A stretch of 64,000 nucleotides of DNA from Gracilaria gracilis (GCA_030374805.1 JARGSG010000224.1:434001-498000); one strand, 5' to 3'. Positions 1-10,043 are shown, numbered from the stretch's first letter. Notes: a model not told the origin generated them from the letters alone. Made by a program: numbers and translations.

Positions 1-1408
1 CGTGGTATGCTCGAAGCAAAAAACTACCGCGCACTCGACATGGTCTTCCCCTTCATCGGCGCCTTCTTCGACCGGTGCTGTGAGGAAGTCGATTCAGCTC
101 CCATCACTTCCGTTTTCTCCAAGTACTCAGACCTCCTCCTCGCCTCCATGCGATGCAACACCTTCACCGAATGGACCGACGCCCGCCTCACCGACCTCCA
201 CAACCAAATCCGCTCCTTCAAGCGCACAGCCGTACTCGTCCTCGGCCCCCATCACACTTCCAGCCTCGGAACCCTCAAGTTCCACCTCCTCGACCACATG
301 GTCGAGGACATTCGCCGCTTCGAAGGCCTCCACTTCAATGATGCCGGCATATTCGAGCACGCCCACACCCTCTTCAAGTCCCACTACTCCGAAACCTCAA
401 AGCGCAGGTCCACCGCACATCAAGAAACCATTCGTGCCATCCACCGCTCCAATGCCATCAAAGACTGGAATCCCGTCTCCACAAACCCTTCCATAACCTC
501 CTCCTCCCCTGGCCTCGCTTCCCTCCTCCAATCCCGAGAACCCGGTTCCGCCCGTGATGGCAAACACATCTCCTTCGCTGACCTAATCACTGCCCACAAA
601 TTCATTCGATGCAATCCTCACCTCCCTCACAAATCTCTTCAAAACCTCTTCCCCCCCGATACCCTATCTATTCTTGCCGAAGTCGGAAGAGACGCCCTCC
701 CATCCTTCATCACCCTCTCTCTCGAAGTCCTACAACTCACCGACAACTCCCCCGTCCTCCGTCAGGCTCGACTCACTATATTCAACTCCGCTTACGTCGT
801 CGGCGGTTACATCCCAACACTCGACAACTACATCACAGAACGAAACGAGCTCACCCTCCAGAATCCTCCTGTCCCCATCATTCAACGAATTTTTGCCATC
901 CCCTCCTTCGGTCCATCCAAGTCCCAAAAGTTCTCCCACGTTCTCGTCGCCGGCTCCACCTCCTCCCCCCCACATCCATCTTCTGGGTCTGCTAACTCAT
1001 CTCCTTTCTTCGTTTCGCCCTTCTTTCCTCAACTTCTTCTCCCAAAGAGTTCACTTTGTCCAGTTCATGGGACTCGTCCCACCCAGCGACGACGTCGATC
1101 TCACCCTCAACTGCGTTTGCCTCCGATGGGCAACAGACGACGAACATAACCACACCATCCACCCAATTTCCATCTCTACCCACTCCACTTCCGATAACGT
1201 TTCCCCTTGGTATGGACTCATCCCCTCTTCCTCCCTCCTCGGCTCTGTTCATGTTCTCCGCCAGAACTACCCCGCTCCTCCCTTCACTTCTCGTCTATAT
1301 TGGCGCTCTCACGGATTCTATCTCAATCGGTTCTATCGAGACCCCACCGCCAAGCTTATTTCCCATCCAGCTCGTAGCTTCTATTCCCTGTTAGCTTCAG
1401 CTTCATAA
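1..1408 (+). CDS. Transposase-like protein, C-terminal part (possible KDZ/CxC-like family)
   Basis: The reading frame is open at the left window edge, so the N-terminus lies outside. A first block (about residues 1-310 of the visible protein) contains the stretch LKFHLLDHMVEDIRRF followed by an acidic/aromatic segment and HYSETSKRRSTA. This arrangement resembles the C-terminal region of KDZ/CxC-type or related RNase-H-fold transposases, which end in a helical 'LH.L.H...DI..FG...FE..H...K..Y..TS.R' segment. The last ~115 residues are in another frame from about 1,049 on. The junction has a branch-point-like CTAAC at about 993 and a long pyrimidine tract ending in AG near 1,048, so an intron is likely. 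No catalytic residues are visible here because that part would be upstream. The gene converges on the leftward genes that follow. Coding status is fairly sure; family assignment is weak. Confidence 0.4.
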
Positions 1409-1536
1409 AAATTTCAACCTGCTTCCTCTCAATTGGAAGGAGTGAAGATACGCATGAGATTAGAAAGAAGAAGCATCTCTTCCCCATCCCACACATACCT
1501 CCACCCCTTCCCCCCTCACTGCACCTCCCCCTACCC

Positions 1537-2642
1537 TTAGTAGCCCGCATCTTCCCTACCATAAACCCCTGTGCCTTCTCTGCGTTCCGCACGGTGTGGT
1601 ACCAACCGCCCGAAACTCGGGTTTTCCGGTCGACAGGCTGCTATGTAACAATCAAGAACTGCACCTAGTCTCCGTGTTAGTTTTGCCATAAAATAGTCCT
1701 CCCTCATAGCTAAGTATATCTTCTTCCTCGACGGTACCCACAGCCTAACTGTCGCAGTTCTCCCAAAGTTTTCCGAAACACACCTCGGATCTCCATCCAT
1801 ATATCCATCGTTCTCAAACTCCTCGGTATGCACCTCTTATAGCGATTGCCAGGCTAGCCCCAGTATTCCTTCAACAGCCCCAGGAAGATAATTCCCATAC
1901 AAAGTAGAGAACAAAAAAGCTGTCTTATCCTTCCACGTCCCATAACCGCGTTCATAGTTTTCACCACACAGGCAATCCAGGCGTCAAGTCTTGCAAGGTG
2001 CATCACTGTCCCATCCACGTACTGCCGTTCACCGTTACTTTGCCTCTCCACTGCGTATCCCATATACTCCTCCAACACAGCCACCGCCATCCCATTCTTG
2101 AAGTACATATCTTCATCATCAACCTCCCATGGTGTCCCAACCGCACGAGACCCGGAATACGCAAGGTGTTCGAAGCGGCTCGTTCTCCACGCACACAACT
2201 CATTCCCCCCGCCCTCCTCCCTTCCCATCAGCTTCACGCGCGCCTCCACCATCTGCTGCTTTAGCTCTTTCCATAGCTCAGTCCCCTTAGTAGGTTTCGC
2301 ACGTTTCGCAATCAAATCATATCCAAGGATGGATAATAACTTGTCGCGAGCCGCCCGCTTCCGCACCCCAATCACATCGCTTAGTGTCTGCTTCATCCGC
2401 TGCCTCAGACACTTGTCCGCACTCACATTATCCACACACTCCTGTTTCCGTCCCGCTTCTCGTATCGTCTCCCTAGTATCTCCCATTATTTCCGTCTCCA
2501 CCACATACTTCAACAGCACATCACTTCCTCCCTCCGTTGATGGCGTATACGCTCTCATCTCATATGCCACTTGATACGGGCACCGAGGTACCATCTCCTT
2601 CTCCCAAACCACAAATGTGCTGCCCTTCCTACTTTCTCCCAC
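1537..2642 (-). CDS. Unrecognised protein of the methyltransferase/SET cluster (two ORF blocks)
   Basis: Two coding-looking blocks, 2,642-1,854 (262 codons) and 1,833-1,537 (98 codons), follow each other on the minus strand. The first is charged and helical, with repeated Lys/Arg/Glu stretches, a Cys/Trp-containing middle (ELCAWRTSRFEHL) and a hydrophobic C-terminus (RQLFCSLLCMGIIFLGLL) that could be a membrane segment. I recognise no domain. It lies at the distal end of the leftward gene string that includes the SET protein and methyltransferase, and ends about 130 bp from the convergent transposase-like gene. Whether the blocks are exons of one gene or two genes cannot be decided from the sequence. 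The right-hand copy of the cluster is cut by the window edge before this gene. Confidence 0.4.
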
Positions 2643-2756
2643 CGTCTCACTCCTGTTCTTCTAGCTCCTACCAACGTTCTCCGTGTCAAAACAAAGTTCT
2701 GACGCCTCCAACTTTGCATAGAGGAGAATCTTATCATATACAGCCCTCGCAAATCC

Positions 2757-3711
2757 GTAAAAACACTATGGCACCTCTATATCATGCTTTTGACGCCCCT
2801 TTACTTCCTTATTACACCCCCTTCGCTTCCTACCCTCTACAGCCTCCCTTAAGCTTTCAATCAACACATTTTGCTGCTTCAGCACCCCCTTCACCCGTTC
2901 CAATTCTTTCTGCGTGAGCTTCAAACTCACCATCATGGTAAAGGGATCCTCCTTCATATTTCACAGCTTCCCTTTTAACGAATTCACCCTCTCAACCAGT
3001 GCAGACCTTGGCAACACGCGTAAGTTCTCTTCATTTCCTTCTGCTATTCCTGTAGTTCCCATTTCCCTTGCTCCGTTCCTCTCTCCACGATCCCCAGAAT
3101 CTTCGACTCCTGCTTCATGCACATCGTCCTCAATCCGAACGGCATTATGCCTCACACGTGTTCCTTCAGGCGTTTGTACCGCAGTTTCCACCAAGGTCCC
3201 TCCAGTTCTACGCCTGTTTCGGACAACGACATCTTCTCCTTCGAATACCCTCCCATCCACTGGTATATGGTCTCTCACATTTTCAATCACTGATCCACCA
3301 CTGCTACGTCCTACAACTCTCCCGGGCAAATTTTCTCGGAGCCATTCCATTCTCTCCACATTGGCGTCGCTCCCCATTCCATCGCCCACACGCCCAATTC
3401 GCCTCCCACTGTCCTCTCCGTTTCCATGCTCCCTCATATGCCTCATACCCTCCACTTCCTCTTCCTCCCGCATCGCAGTATGATGCGGTCCACCAGTTTT
3501 TTCTCTCCCCACCATTCGATTCCTCCTAACACCAACCACAACCTCCATTCCCTCGTTCCTCGCCTCCTGAACGCCTCCCCCCTACTTCTCTTTCGAGACC
3601 CCTGCCCGCCCGAACGCCAACGCCAACCACCCTCTCTCCCTCCTTCCCTCGAATACCACGGCTAACTATCCCACTAGTACTTCTTGCTATCGTCCTTCCC
3701 TCCCCCCCCAC
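2757..3711 (-). CDS. Charged, coiled-coil-type hypothetical protein (left copy)
   Basis: A 195-codon block (3,548-2,961) is rich in Arg, Glu and Gly and contains NVERMEWLRENLPGRVVG and VIENVRDHIPVDGRVFEGE. It is followed in another frame by 2,957-2,766, whose KLTQKELERVKGVLKQQNVL stretch has clear heptad spacing and should form a short coiled coil. An Arg/Gly-rich lead-in lies at 3,711-3,526. The 195-codon block recurs at 63,579-64,000 on the plus strand, with mostly conservative differences, so it is a real conserved protein. No known domain was recognised. The position next to the basic repeat protein (4,260-3,760) and the shifts of frame suggest exons of one gene, but this is inference. 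Confidence 0.45.
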
Positions 3712-3759
3712 TGCGACACTCCCTCCCCTTCTCTATGACATTTCCACACTCGCCTTCTT

Positions 3760-4260
3760 CTACAACTTGCATGGAGTCATCGCCCCTTCGCCGCCCACCT
3801 CTATCCCTACCGCCCCGCGCATCATCCCCCTGCCTTTTTCCCATCCCTCCCCTGCTTTCCCTCCTCCATTTCCCAACTCATGTGGAAGCGGAGTAGCTTG
3901 TGTTACCAAAGCACTTACCGCTCGCTCGGTTCGCTCCGTTTGCTCGGTGCGCTCGTTTCGCTCGGTTCGCTGTGTTCGCTCGGTTCGCTCGGTTCGCTCC
4001 AAAGGTCGGCCTCGATCACGTCTCCCCGGGTTCTTCCTACCTTTTTCACGTAATCCGCTTCGAGGAGCGCGCGAACTACGCCCAATAACGCCCTCGCCAT
4101 TTTACACATCGGCACTTCAAGGCGCACGGGTAGTACTACCCAAGCCATCCTCGCGACCCCGACCTACCACCTCGTCACGCGTTCGCCCTTTTGGCGCGTG
4201 CCCGATTACATCCCCCGCATTCGCATTCGCATTCGCACTTCTCGTTTTACGTTTCCCCAT
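3760..4260 (-). CDS. Basic N-terminal exon with 9-bp codon repeat (left copy)
   Basis: The preferred start is the ATG at 4,260, giving MGKRKTRSANANANA. The mature reading is Arg/Gly/Lys-rich with an 'APKGRTRDEVVGRG' segment and runs into the nine-base GAGCGAACC repeat at 4,000-3,920. In this frame the repeat codes for Glu-Arg-Thr units in the right-hand copy; in the left copy the frame differs between blocks. A GTAAGTGC donor-like sequence follows the repeat in both copies, so a spliced gene is likely and the following ORF (2,757-3,711) may be its continuation. Composition suggests a nucleic-acid-binding or nuclear basic tail; no domain is recognised. The start ATG and flanks are conserved at 62,867 in the other copy. 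Confidence 0.4.
3920..4000. repeat. 9-bp tandem repeat (GAGCGAACC)n, left copy
   Basis: About nine units of GAGCGAACC (read on the minus strand), with substitutions in the middle units. The unit length is a multiple of three, so every reading frame stays open, and the array sits inside the basic protein gene. A matching array lies at 63,128-63,209. Confidence 0.9.
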
Positions 4261-4749
4261 ATGGAATCGGACGACGACGATGCGCCCGGCGGTGCGCTCT
4301 AGATGTTGTCGCCGCTCGCCGCAAGACGTGTTCGCCGCTCGACGTGATCGCATGTCCCCCGTGAAACGCACACCTCCACTCGACGTATGGTAGAAATATC
4401 GCACCGTTTTAGTACTTTTTGGAATCACTTTCCGAAAACTGGCGCGGAAATTTTCCTTCCTGTACGGAACCTCACTGGCAAAAAGTGTTACACTTTCACA
4501 TGATATCACATGTACTCCGTATCTTCTATTCTATGTACTTCAACGTCAACCCACTCCCCCGAATTTTATCCCCATTTTGTCGACGGCATTAAATGATAAA
4601 AGTGACGACACCCACTCACTTGGAAGAGTTCTCGTCCTCCCCTGTGGAACAAGAGAGTTAGAGAGAAAGCGTAATAAAATGTACACAATTCGACTTTACA
4701 CATACTACGGTACACCTTTCGGTTCTATAATTCATAAATCAACTGAGCT
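4261..4749. other. Intergenic region between SET gene and basic protein gene
   Basis: No gene is seen. The segment is conserved with 62,378-62,866 in the inverted copy. It includes the likely leader of the basic protein gene and the 3' flank of the SET gene. An ORF continues upstream of the ATG at 4,260 but has no obvious protein-like signature. Confidence 0.5.
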
Positions 4750-5463
4750 CTAGTAGAATACTATAGGATTCGAAGACGTACCCCATGTGTACTCCATTCC
4801 ATAATCTGGAAACAACTCTTCTCTCACTTCTACAACCCGAAGTTCCCGGACGGCAGGCATTCGGTATTCTCTTAATTGAAGTGGAGTTCGCCCAGTTCCT
4901 GGGGTTCGACTCACCGCCACATTGGCAGTCCGTCGCTGCTTCAAGCCATCCTCCACTGCATCCCTATCTTTATCCCCTTCCCTATATTTTGGGTCGTTAA
5001 TTATTCCACCCAACGAAAATAGAGCGCGGACAATCCATACAGGGATTGTAGATACTTCTCGTCTCCTTTCCGGGAGTTTCCGGAATACCTCGCCTCGCAG
5101 GCTAACCTCCATCGCATAAGTTCGAAAACGTGCGGCGGTGGCTCCCAAAAACCCTTCCCCATACTTCTTGTGCACCTCTTTTTTCTTCGTTAAGTCATGG
5201 TACACTAGAGTTCCGTAAAAGAAACATATCTCTTCGTTCTTCATGAAACGGCGCGTGGTAAACACTCCTACTTCTGCGTCATGGTGACGAATCGACGAGT
5301 TCCCAATGCGAAAACCACACATAGTGGCCTCCAGTGCCATCATCGCGTTCCAATCCAGGATACTCATCTTCCCTTGCAATGTTTTCGGCCACTCATGCAG
5401 CGCTTTGCGCCTGCCGATCATGGCCATGTCCTCCTCCTGCCACATCGATGCCAGGAAGTCCAC
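4750..5463 (-). CDS. SET-domain protein (putative lysine methyltransferase), left copy
   Basis: This 237-codon block shows the ordered marks of a SET domain. GVFTTRRF (66-73) with NEEICFFYG (76-84) matches the N-terminal 'G-x-G-v-f/a-x-x-x-i/f...G-e-x-i-x-x-Y-x-G' strand pair. IINDPKY (154-160) and RTANV (178-182) stand in the place of the 'N-H-S/C...P-N' AdoMet/substrate segment. VRELRVVEVREELFPDYG (205-222) matches the 'a-x-r-d-I-x-x-G-E-E-L-x-x-d-Y-G' C-terminal element. SET proteins transfer methyl from AdoMet to lysine, usually on histones. The loop between 90 and 150 is family-divergent, and an exact NHS motif is lacking, so activity is uncertain. It follows the DNA methyltransferase in the same direction and frame, separated by about 70 bases. 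The same order is kept in the copy at 61,664-62,377. Confidence 0.65.
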   Translation of the reverse strand: MDFLASMWQEEDMAMIGRRKALHEWPKTLQGKMSILDWNAMMALEATMCGFRIGNSSIRHHDAEVGVFTTRRFMKNEEICFFYGTLVYHDLTKKKEVHKKYGEGFLGATAARFRTYAMEVSLRGEVFRKLPERRREVSTIPVWIVRALFSLGGIINDPKYREGDKDRDAVEDGLKQRRTANVAVSRTPGTGRTPLQLREYRMPAVRELRVVEVREELFPDYGMEYTWGTSSNPIVFY

Positions 5464-5535
5464 AATATACGATTGGAACTTCTGATACTGTAGGAAGCCG
5501 GATGGAGCCTTCCATGATCGTGAAGAACGAGCGTT

Positions 5536-6756
5536 CTACTTGGGAAATAAGTCCATCACGTGATTCACAGAGTTTCGGACCTCCTGCGTAATTTGAGTGT
5601 CCGTCTCATTATCGCGCATGCACATCGCGAACTGAACAATGGCCGCGTGCCTAGCATGAGCAAAACAGTCAGGGTCCGGTTCACAACCAATAAACTTCCG
5701 ATGACGTTGTAACTCCATGCATGCCATGGCAGTCGAGAAAGTTCCCGCGAACAAGTCAACCAATGTATCACTTGGCTGCGAAAATCTGCTGATCAGCTCT
5801 TTCAACAGCGCGCAAGGTTTTTGTTCCGACCTCACCTTTTGCAATATGTAGCCCCCACCCTCCTTCTCTCTTTTCCATTGAAGAGTCTCCCCATTGGACA
5901 TGGGCGGTACCTGGTCAATAACACTGTGGTACCCTGGATACCTCGACTGCACGTAGTTGAAGTTCTCATAGTTCACCATCCCATGCTGCTGTGCAGACGC
6001 GAGGCCACTTCGAACACCATGTATCGCATACTAAATGGCAGGGAACAAGGAGCAAAACCTGCGTTCCGGGTTTCGCATGGGGTTGCCTTGCGACCGTATA
6101 AAATGAATTGGGACCTGGTCCACAACAAACGATCGCCTCCGAACCCCTTGCTCGTCCTTGGCTGCACTAAGGGAAAGCACTCTCTTCCACTGGTTCACCT
6201 GTTCCAATGCACAGAAAATAACAAAATGACCCCCCGGACGTAGCAGCCTGGATATAAGCTTTGCCGCCTTCTTCATTTGCTCAGCGCTCAAAATATAGTA
6301 CCAACTGTTCTCTCGGTTCTTATCGGCTTTTATGTTGTATGGCGGGTGCATAAGAACCAGTTGAACTTTTCCCCATGGAGAGACTCCGTTGTTTCGCAGA
6401 GTCTCGTCCGTTTCCACCATACCCTCGAACCGGCAGTTATACATTCGAAAGTATTTCTCCATCTCCACTTCACAACGTTGGAATGACATTTTATCGTCCA
6501 ATAAGGAAATGGCAGGAGGAGGCTGTATGTCAACGTCGGACGACTGTTCACCAACATCTTCATTCCCACTCTCACCCACTACCTCCATTCCACTGCCGCC
6601 ATCTCCATCCCCTCCTTCTTTCCCCTCCGAAGGATTCCCCCTTTCCAACCGCTCATCGTCATCGTCATGAATTATGATGGCAGGCTCCGGTTTCGATATC
6701 GGCGTGAGAGGTATATCAGGGACCCTGAGTGTTACTTTGATTTTCACAGGGTTCAT
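5536..6756 (-). CDS. Beta-class N6-adenine/N4-cytosine DNA methyltransferase, left copy
   Basis: Two blocks in one frame. The N-terminal block (6,756-6,031) begins at an ATG, has an acidic Glu/Asp/Gly linker (31-75) and carries the motif IV site at residues 137-140, here HPPY, followed by NIKADKNRENSWYY and the strand LLRPGGHFVIF (motif V region). The C-terminal block (5,979-5,536) carries KPCALLKELISRFSQP and DTLVDLFAGTFSTAM (71-85), the AdoMet-binding FxGxG-like motif I, then FIGCEPDPDCF. The order IV first, I last is that of the beta class (PF01555 group), typical of bacterial and phage enzymes. The second copy reads DPPY, so the left copy has an altered catalytic tetrapeptide and may be inactive. 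The stretch joining the two blocks is conserved between the copies. Confidence 0.75.
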
Positions 6757-6759
6757 TGT

Positions 6760-7875
6760 CTACAAGATGGAGGACATAAGCGAGTTAGAGAAACAATCAA
6801 ATCTCTGAGCAAACGCTCTTGACAGATCCCTGTGAAACGTCTTTAGAACGGCCCATCCTCCAGGTTCTGATATTGTGTACAACTGCTCGTTCACAACAAC
6901 CATGTTCAGGTCAGAAATGAGCTCCTTCGCAAGCGTTCGGAGGACCACACCAATGTCTTCCGGAAGATTCCACGCCCATGGTTGGACCTCGTCTTCCCGG
7001 AGCGTTTGCGTGTTGCTCGGTAGCAAGGGATGGTCGTTGTCCTTGTGCAGGAACCCCTCGGAACGCGTTTCAATGGGTTTAAACTGCATGTCGTCGTACA
7101 AAAGCAGTGTAAAAGAGAGAACCATGACCTCCGCGTTAGGGAATCTCAGGAATTGGGAGAAATAATCCCAGGCCTTTGGTACCAGCTGCACACCAAAACC
7201 CGCACGCTGAGCTTAGAGATTCTGCAATATTTGCACATTCTCAAAAGAGGTGGAATATCCCTTCTCTTCCTTACACCTTTTATGGCCCCCAAGGCGCTTT
7301 TTCATAGATTCTTTTTGAATAAGGGAAAGAAAGAGAACTCTCTGGAAATGTGTAGCGATGCCCGTACCGAAAGGGGGAAATATCCGGCCCACACGCCTGG
7401 AAGCTATACTTATGGACTTGAAGAATTCGGGTAACGTCACATTCTTCGGAATTCCTTGAAAGTTCACTCTGGTATAAGCATTCCAAAAATCCCTCACACG
7501 CTTGTCTCTGTCTCCGTCCATGATGTCAAGCAACTTCGTCGACAGATACAGCTGACGGCACGAACTCTTCCCGCATACAGCCTTGAACTCATCGTCGCTG
7601 TGTGACGGGTGAGTGGGTCCGAGAAGGATAGAGAAGTACTTCTTGGCAACGTCTAGAACAGTGCGATTCTTGATGATATATTGAACGAATTCGCTGTTTC
7701 CCAATTTCCTAGGTTCGTCTTCCTCTCGCATCTTCGACGCATCGTGATCACGGATGGCGGGACACGCGGTGAGAAGCTCATCCCCAGAACCGAACCTTTT
7801 TCCACCCTTCATGTCGGATGTCGGAGGTGACGGTGACTTAGACCTGGATGTAGTTGCGGCAGCCATTTTAAACAA
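6760..7875 (-). CDS. Unrecognised protein upstream of the methyltransferase (two ORF blocks)
   Basis: Blocks 7,875-7,213 (220 codons) and 7,191-6,760 (143 codons) lie in one frame. The first opens with MFKMAAATTSRSKSPSPP, a Ser/Pro/Lys-rich N-terminus, then a helical globular region with KNRTVLDVAKKYFSIL and DFWNAYTRVNFQGIP. The second contains SEGFLHKD, EDEVQPWAWNLPEDIG and a helical VVLRTLAKELISDLN segment; it is conserved at 60,053-60,366 in the other copy. No known domain is recognised. The block ends four bases before the methyltransferase ATG, and the end has a CTAAC plus pyrimidine tract plus TAG arrangement that could be a splice acceptor, so it may be spliced to the methyltransferase or be its N-terminal extension. 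It is the first gene leftward from the divergent intergenic region. Confidence 0.5.
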
Positions 7876-8464
7876 TAACGGGGGGCTGTATTACGAATAC
7901 GGAAGGAAAACCGGAGCGGTCGTGAGAAAACAGATGATTGACGTCGGCAGCGGACGGCGAGGGCGAACGGATGGAAACTGACGAGAGACGGCAGCGACCG
8001 AGAGATGAGTGCGGATGGTAGACGGGAGCGGACGGCAGATGGCTGCGGAATTAGCGATTTGAAAGAGGCGTTCAGACGCCAAAACGGTACCACAACTCTA
8101 AAGTAGATGCGTAGAAGGGACTTGGGCGATGTTAGGGGGGCTTATGCGGTGATAAACAGTTATAAGAGAAGGCAGGGATGGGAGGGGGGTGCGGTAATTC
8201 TTAGATATGGAAGTATAGGCAAAGTTATAACTTACGGCTTTCCAGACAGCGGTCCGTGGTGCAGTGGCGCTCCATCACGGCTCCGATGAAGTGCCACTCG
8301 AGTTAGGTCCGCTTTTCATGCGGCGTGGGAGAAAAAGTAAAAAAAATTAATTTCCACCTTGACAGCGGCCCCCTCGCGACTGGCGCTTGTTTGTAATGTG
8401 ACGCTGCGTGTACTTAAGCACCTTCGCTCTCCTGCCAACTGCCTCGGTAGGCACAACGCTCTGT

Positions 8465-8573
8465 ACCTCCCCGTTATGGTTTCCGGGGATCTCTCCTTCT
8501 CCTGTCACAACCAAGTGATCCTCTCGGTTGTGACAGAAGAAAAAAAGATCGCCGGAAACTGTAAAAGGGAGGT
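8465..8573. repeat. Foldback (hairpin-forming) sequence
   Basis: Arms can pair from ACCTCCC / GGGAGGT outward ends through GTTTCCGG / CCGGAAAC to an inner CTGTCACAACC / GGTTGTGACAG pair, with a short loop near 8,512-8,525. It could be a small MITE-like foldback element or a structured site. Confidence 0.7.
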
Positions 8574-8794
8574 GCTCTTTCCGTCTTTGTTCTCTTGCGC
8601 GGACGTAGTGGCACACAAGGTACTTTCGACAATTTTGTTCGTTTTCGGGGAATCGTACTAACTGGCGTACTCTTCTATTTTCCATGCTATTGCGTATTCA
8701 AGCCAAACTCGCCGGACACATTGTATGCCGCTTCTGCATCCTTGCTTTACTGAGAACATTCGGAAGTGCTTGAGCTTGCCGTGATGGTCGAGTA

Positions 8795-8826
8795 CGATTA
8801 TTTGAGTTGTTCAACTCATGTAATCG
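8795..8826. repeat. 32-bp palindrome, first copy
   Basis: Begins CGATTA, ends TAATCG, with an inner TGAGTT / AACTCA pair around a short centre. It is embedded in a longer direct repeat shared with 8,918-8,988, which starts with a GGAAGTGnTTGAGCT sequence. Confidence 0.75.
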
Positions 8827-8947
8827 GCTTTGGCTCTGACAGCCGGCTCAATCACTGTTGGACTGTGGTTAGTTATTAGACCGACTAGATTAGACTGCGT
8901 TAGGTCGAACTATCGGAAGTGGTTGAGCTACCAGTGATGGTGGACTA

Positions 8948-8979
8948 CGATTACATGAGTTTTTTAACTCATATAATCG
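8948..8979. repeat. 32-bp palindrome, second copy
   Basis: Same dyad as at 8,795-8,826 (CGATTA ... TAATCG, inner TGAGTT / AACTCA), 153 bp further right. Its conservation in arms and position within a direct repeat suggests a protein-binding site or a small duplicated repeat. Confidence 0.75.
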
Positions 8980-9468
8980 TGTTTGGCGATTACTGATATT
9001 ACAATCACTGAAGAAGAATAGTCCCCAATATAGTCACTAGAAGAATGTCGTGGCCTGTGATGAGTTCTTCTTCTCCAACAAGCGCATAATGCGCGTGATT
9101 GTCGCAAAGGGGGGATTCATTATCGGTCACGACCTTGGGCGGTACAGGAAAATCTACATCATATAAAATTAGAGAAAGTTGTCGGTAGAACTACCTTCTT
9201 CGATTTGATAGGATGTAAAGTTTCTGATATAGCGCCTATTCTGCCAGATCGATTTGATGTATTATTTGTTTTGTTTTATACATGACCGACAAGCTGCGAA
9301 CTACTTCTATTCTAAACTGTTCTCCATGCTCATGAAGAGCAATTTTTATTGCTTTCCAACAAAATCACCGAACGACAGTCATATGAGTTGACGCCCTTAC
9401 GTCCTCCCGTCATTATAAGAAGATGCAGGGCTTTCAATATTCATAAACCAATCATAAGTAAAAACCGT

Positions 9469-9937
9469 CGTCGACAGCGGTCCGAGGTGTCGTCCAGCTT
9501 CATCGGCCACGGCGCGTGGACAGCGGTCCGGGGTGGAGTGGCGCTTCATCAGTGCCGTGATGAAGCGCCACTCTACCCCGGACCGCTGTCCGAAAAATTA
9601 AATTTTTTTCGCGTGGACAGCGGTCCGGGGTGTCGTCCAGCTCCATCAGCCACGGCGCGTGGACAGCGGTCCGGGGTGTCGTCCAGCTTCATCAGCCACG
9701 GCGCGTGAACAGCGGTCCGGGGTGTCGTCCAGCTACATCAGCCACGGCGCGTGGACAGCGGTCCGGGGTGGAGTGGCGCTTCATCACGGCACTGATGAAG
9801 CGCTACTTCACCCCGAACCGCTGTCTGAAAAAAAAAAATTTTTTTGCCATGGAGAGCGGTCATGGGTGTCTTCCAAATTCTTCCCCCACAGCACGTGGAC
9901 AGCGGTCCGAGGTGTCGTCCAACTTTATCGGCCAGTG
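9469..9937. repeat. 46-bp iteron array interrupted by two 74-bp palindromes
   Basis: Units begin GTGGACAGCGGTCCGGGGTG; exact 46-bp spacing is seen between unit starts at 9,613, 9,659, 9,705 and 9,751. More diverged units lie at about 9,470, 9,846 and 9,895. The core GGACAGCGGTCC is an imperfect dyad. Twice the unit turns into a long inverted repeat: 9,518-9,591 (34-bp arms, six-base loop) and 9,753-9,826, each followed by an A/T run. Confidence 0.9.
9518..9591. repeat. Near-perfect 74-bp palindrome
   Basis: Arms 9,518-9,551 and 9,558-9,591 pair with one mismatch around a GTGCCG loop. It would extrude as a cruciform or fold as a hairpin in single-stranded DNA or RNA. A sister palindrome lies at 9,753-9,826. 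Confidence 0.9.
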
Positions 9938-10043
9938 AAGGCAACGAACGTGATTGAGAAGGTTACGTCCACTATACGTTCTCGCGAGCATTCCCGACGG
10001 TCGTAATTCGCGTTTCGAAATGTTTGAACCCTTTGTATTCAAC

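Larger units (their letters stand above)
7876..10043. promoter_or_regulatory. Divergent intergenic region packed with palindromes and iterons
   Basis: About 2.2 kb between the leftward unknown/methyltransferase genes and the rightward ParB-like gene. It contains no credible gene. It holds, in order, a degraded palindromic unit (about 8,245-8,297), a foldback sequence (8,465-8,573), two related 32-bp palindromes (8,795-8,826; 8,948-8,979) and a 46-bp repeat array with two large palindromes (about 9,469-9,937). It must contain both divergent promoters, and by analogy may hold protein-binding or replication sites. Confidence 0.6.

Noticed and set aside
9469-9937. Possible CRISPR array
   Set aside because: Units are directly tandem without unique spacers, two are long palindromes, there are no cas genes, and the context is eukaryotic.
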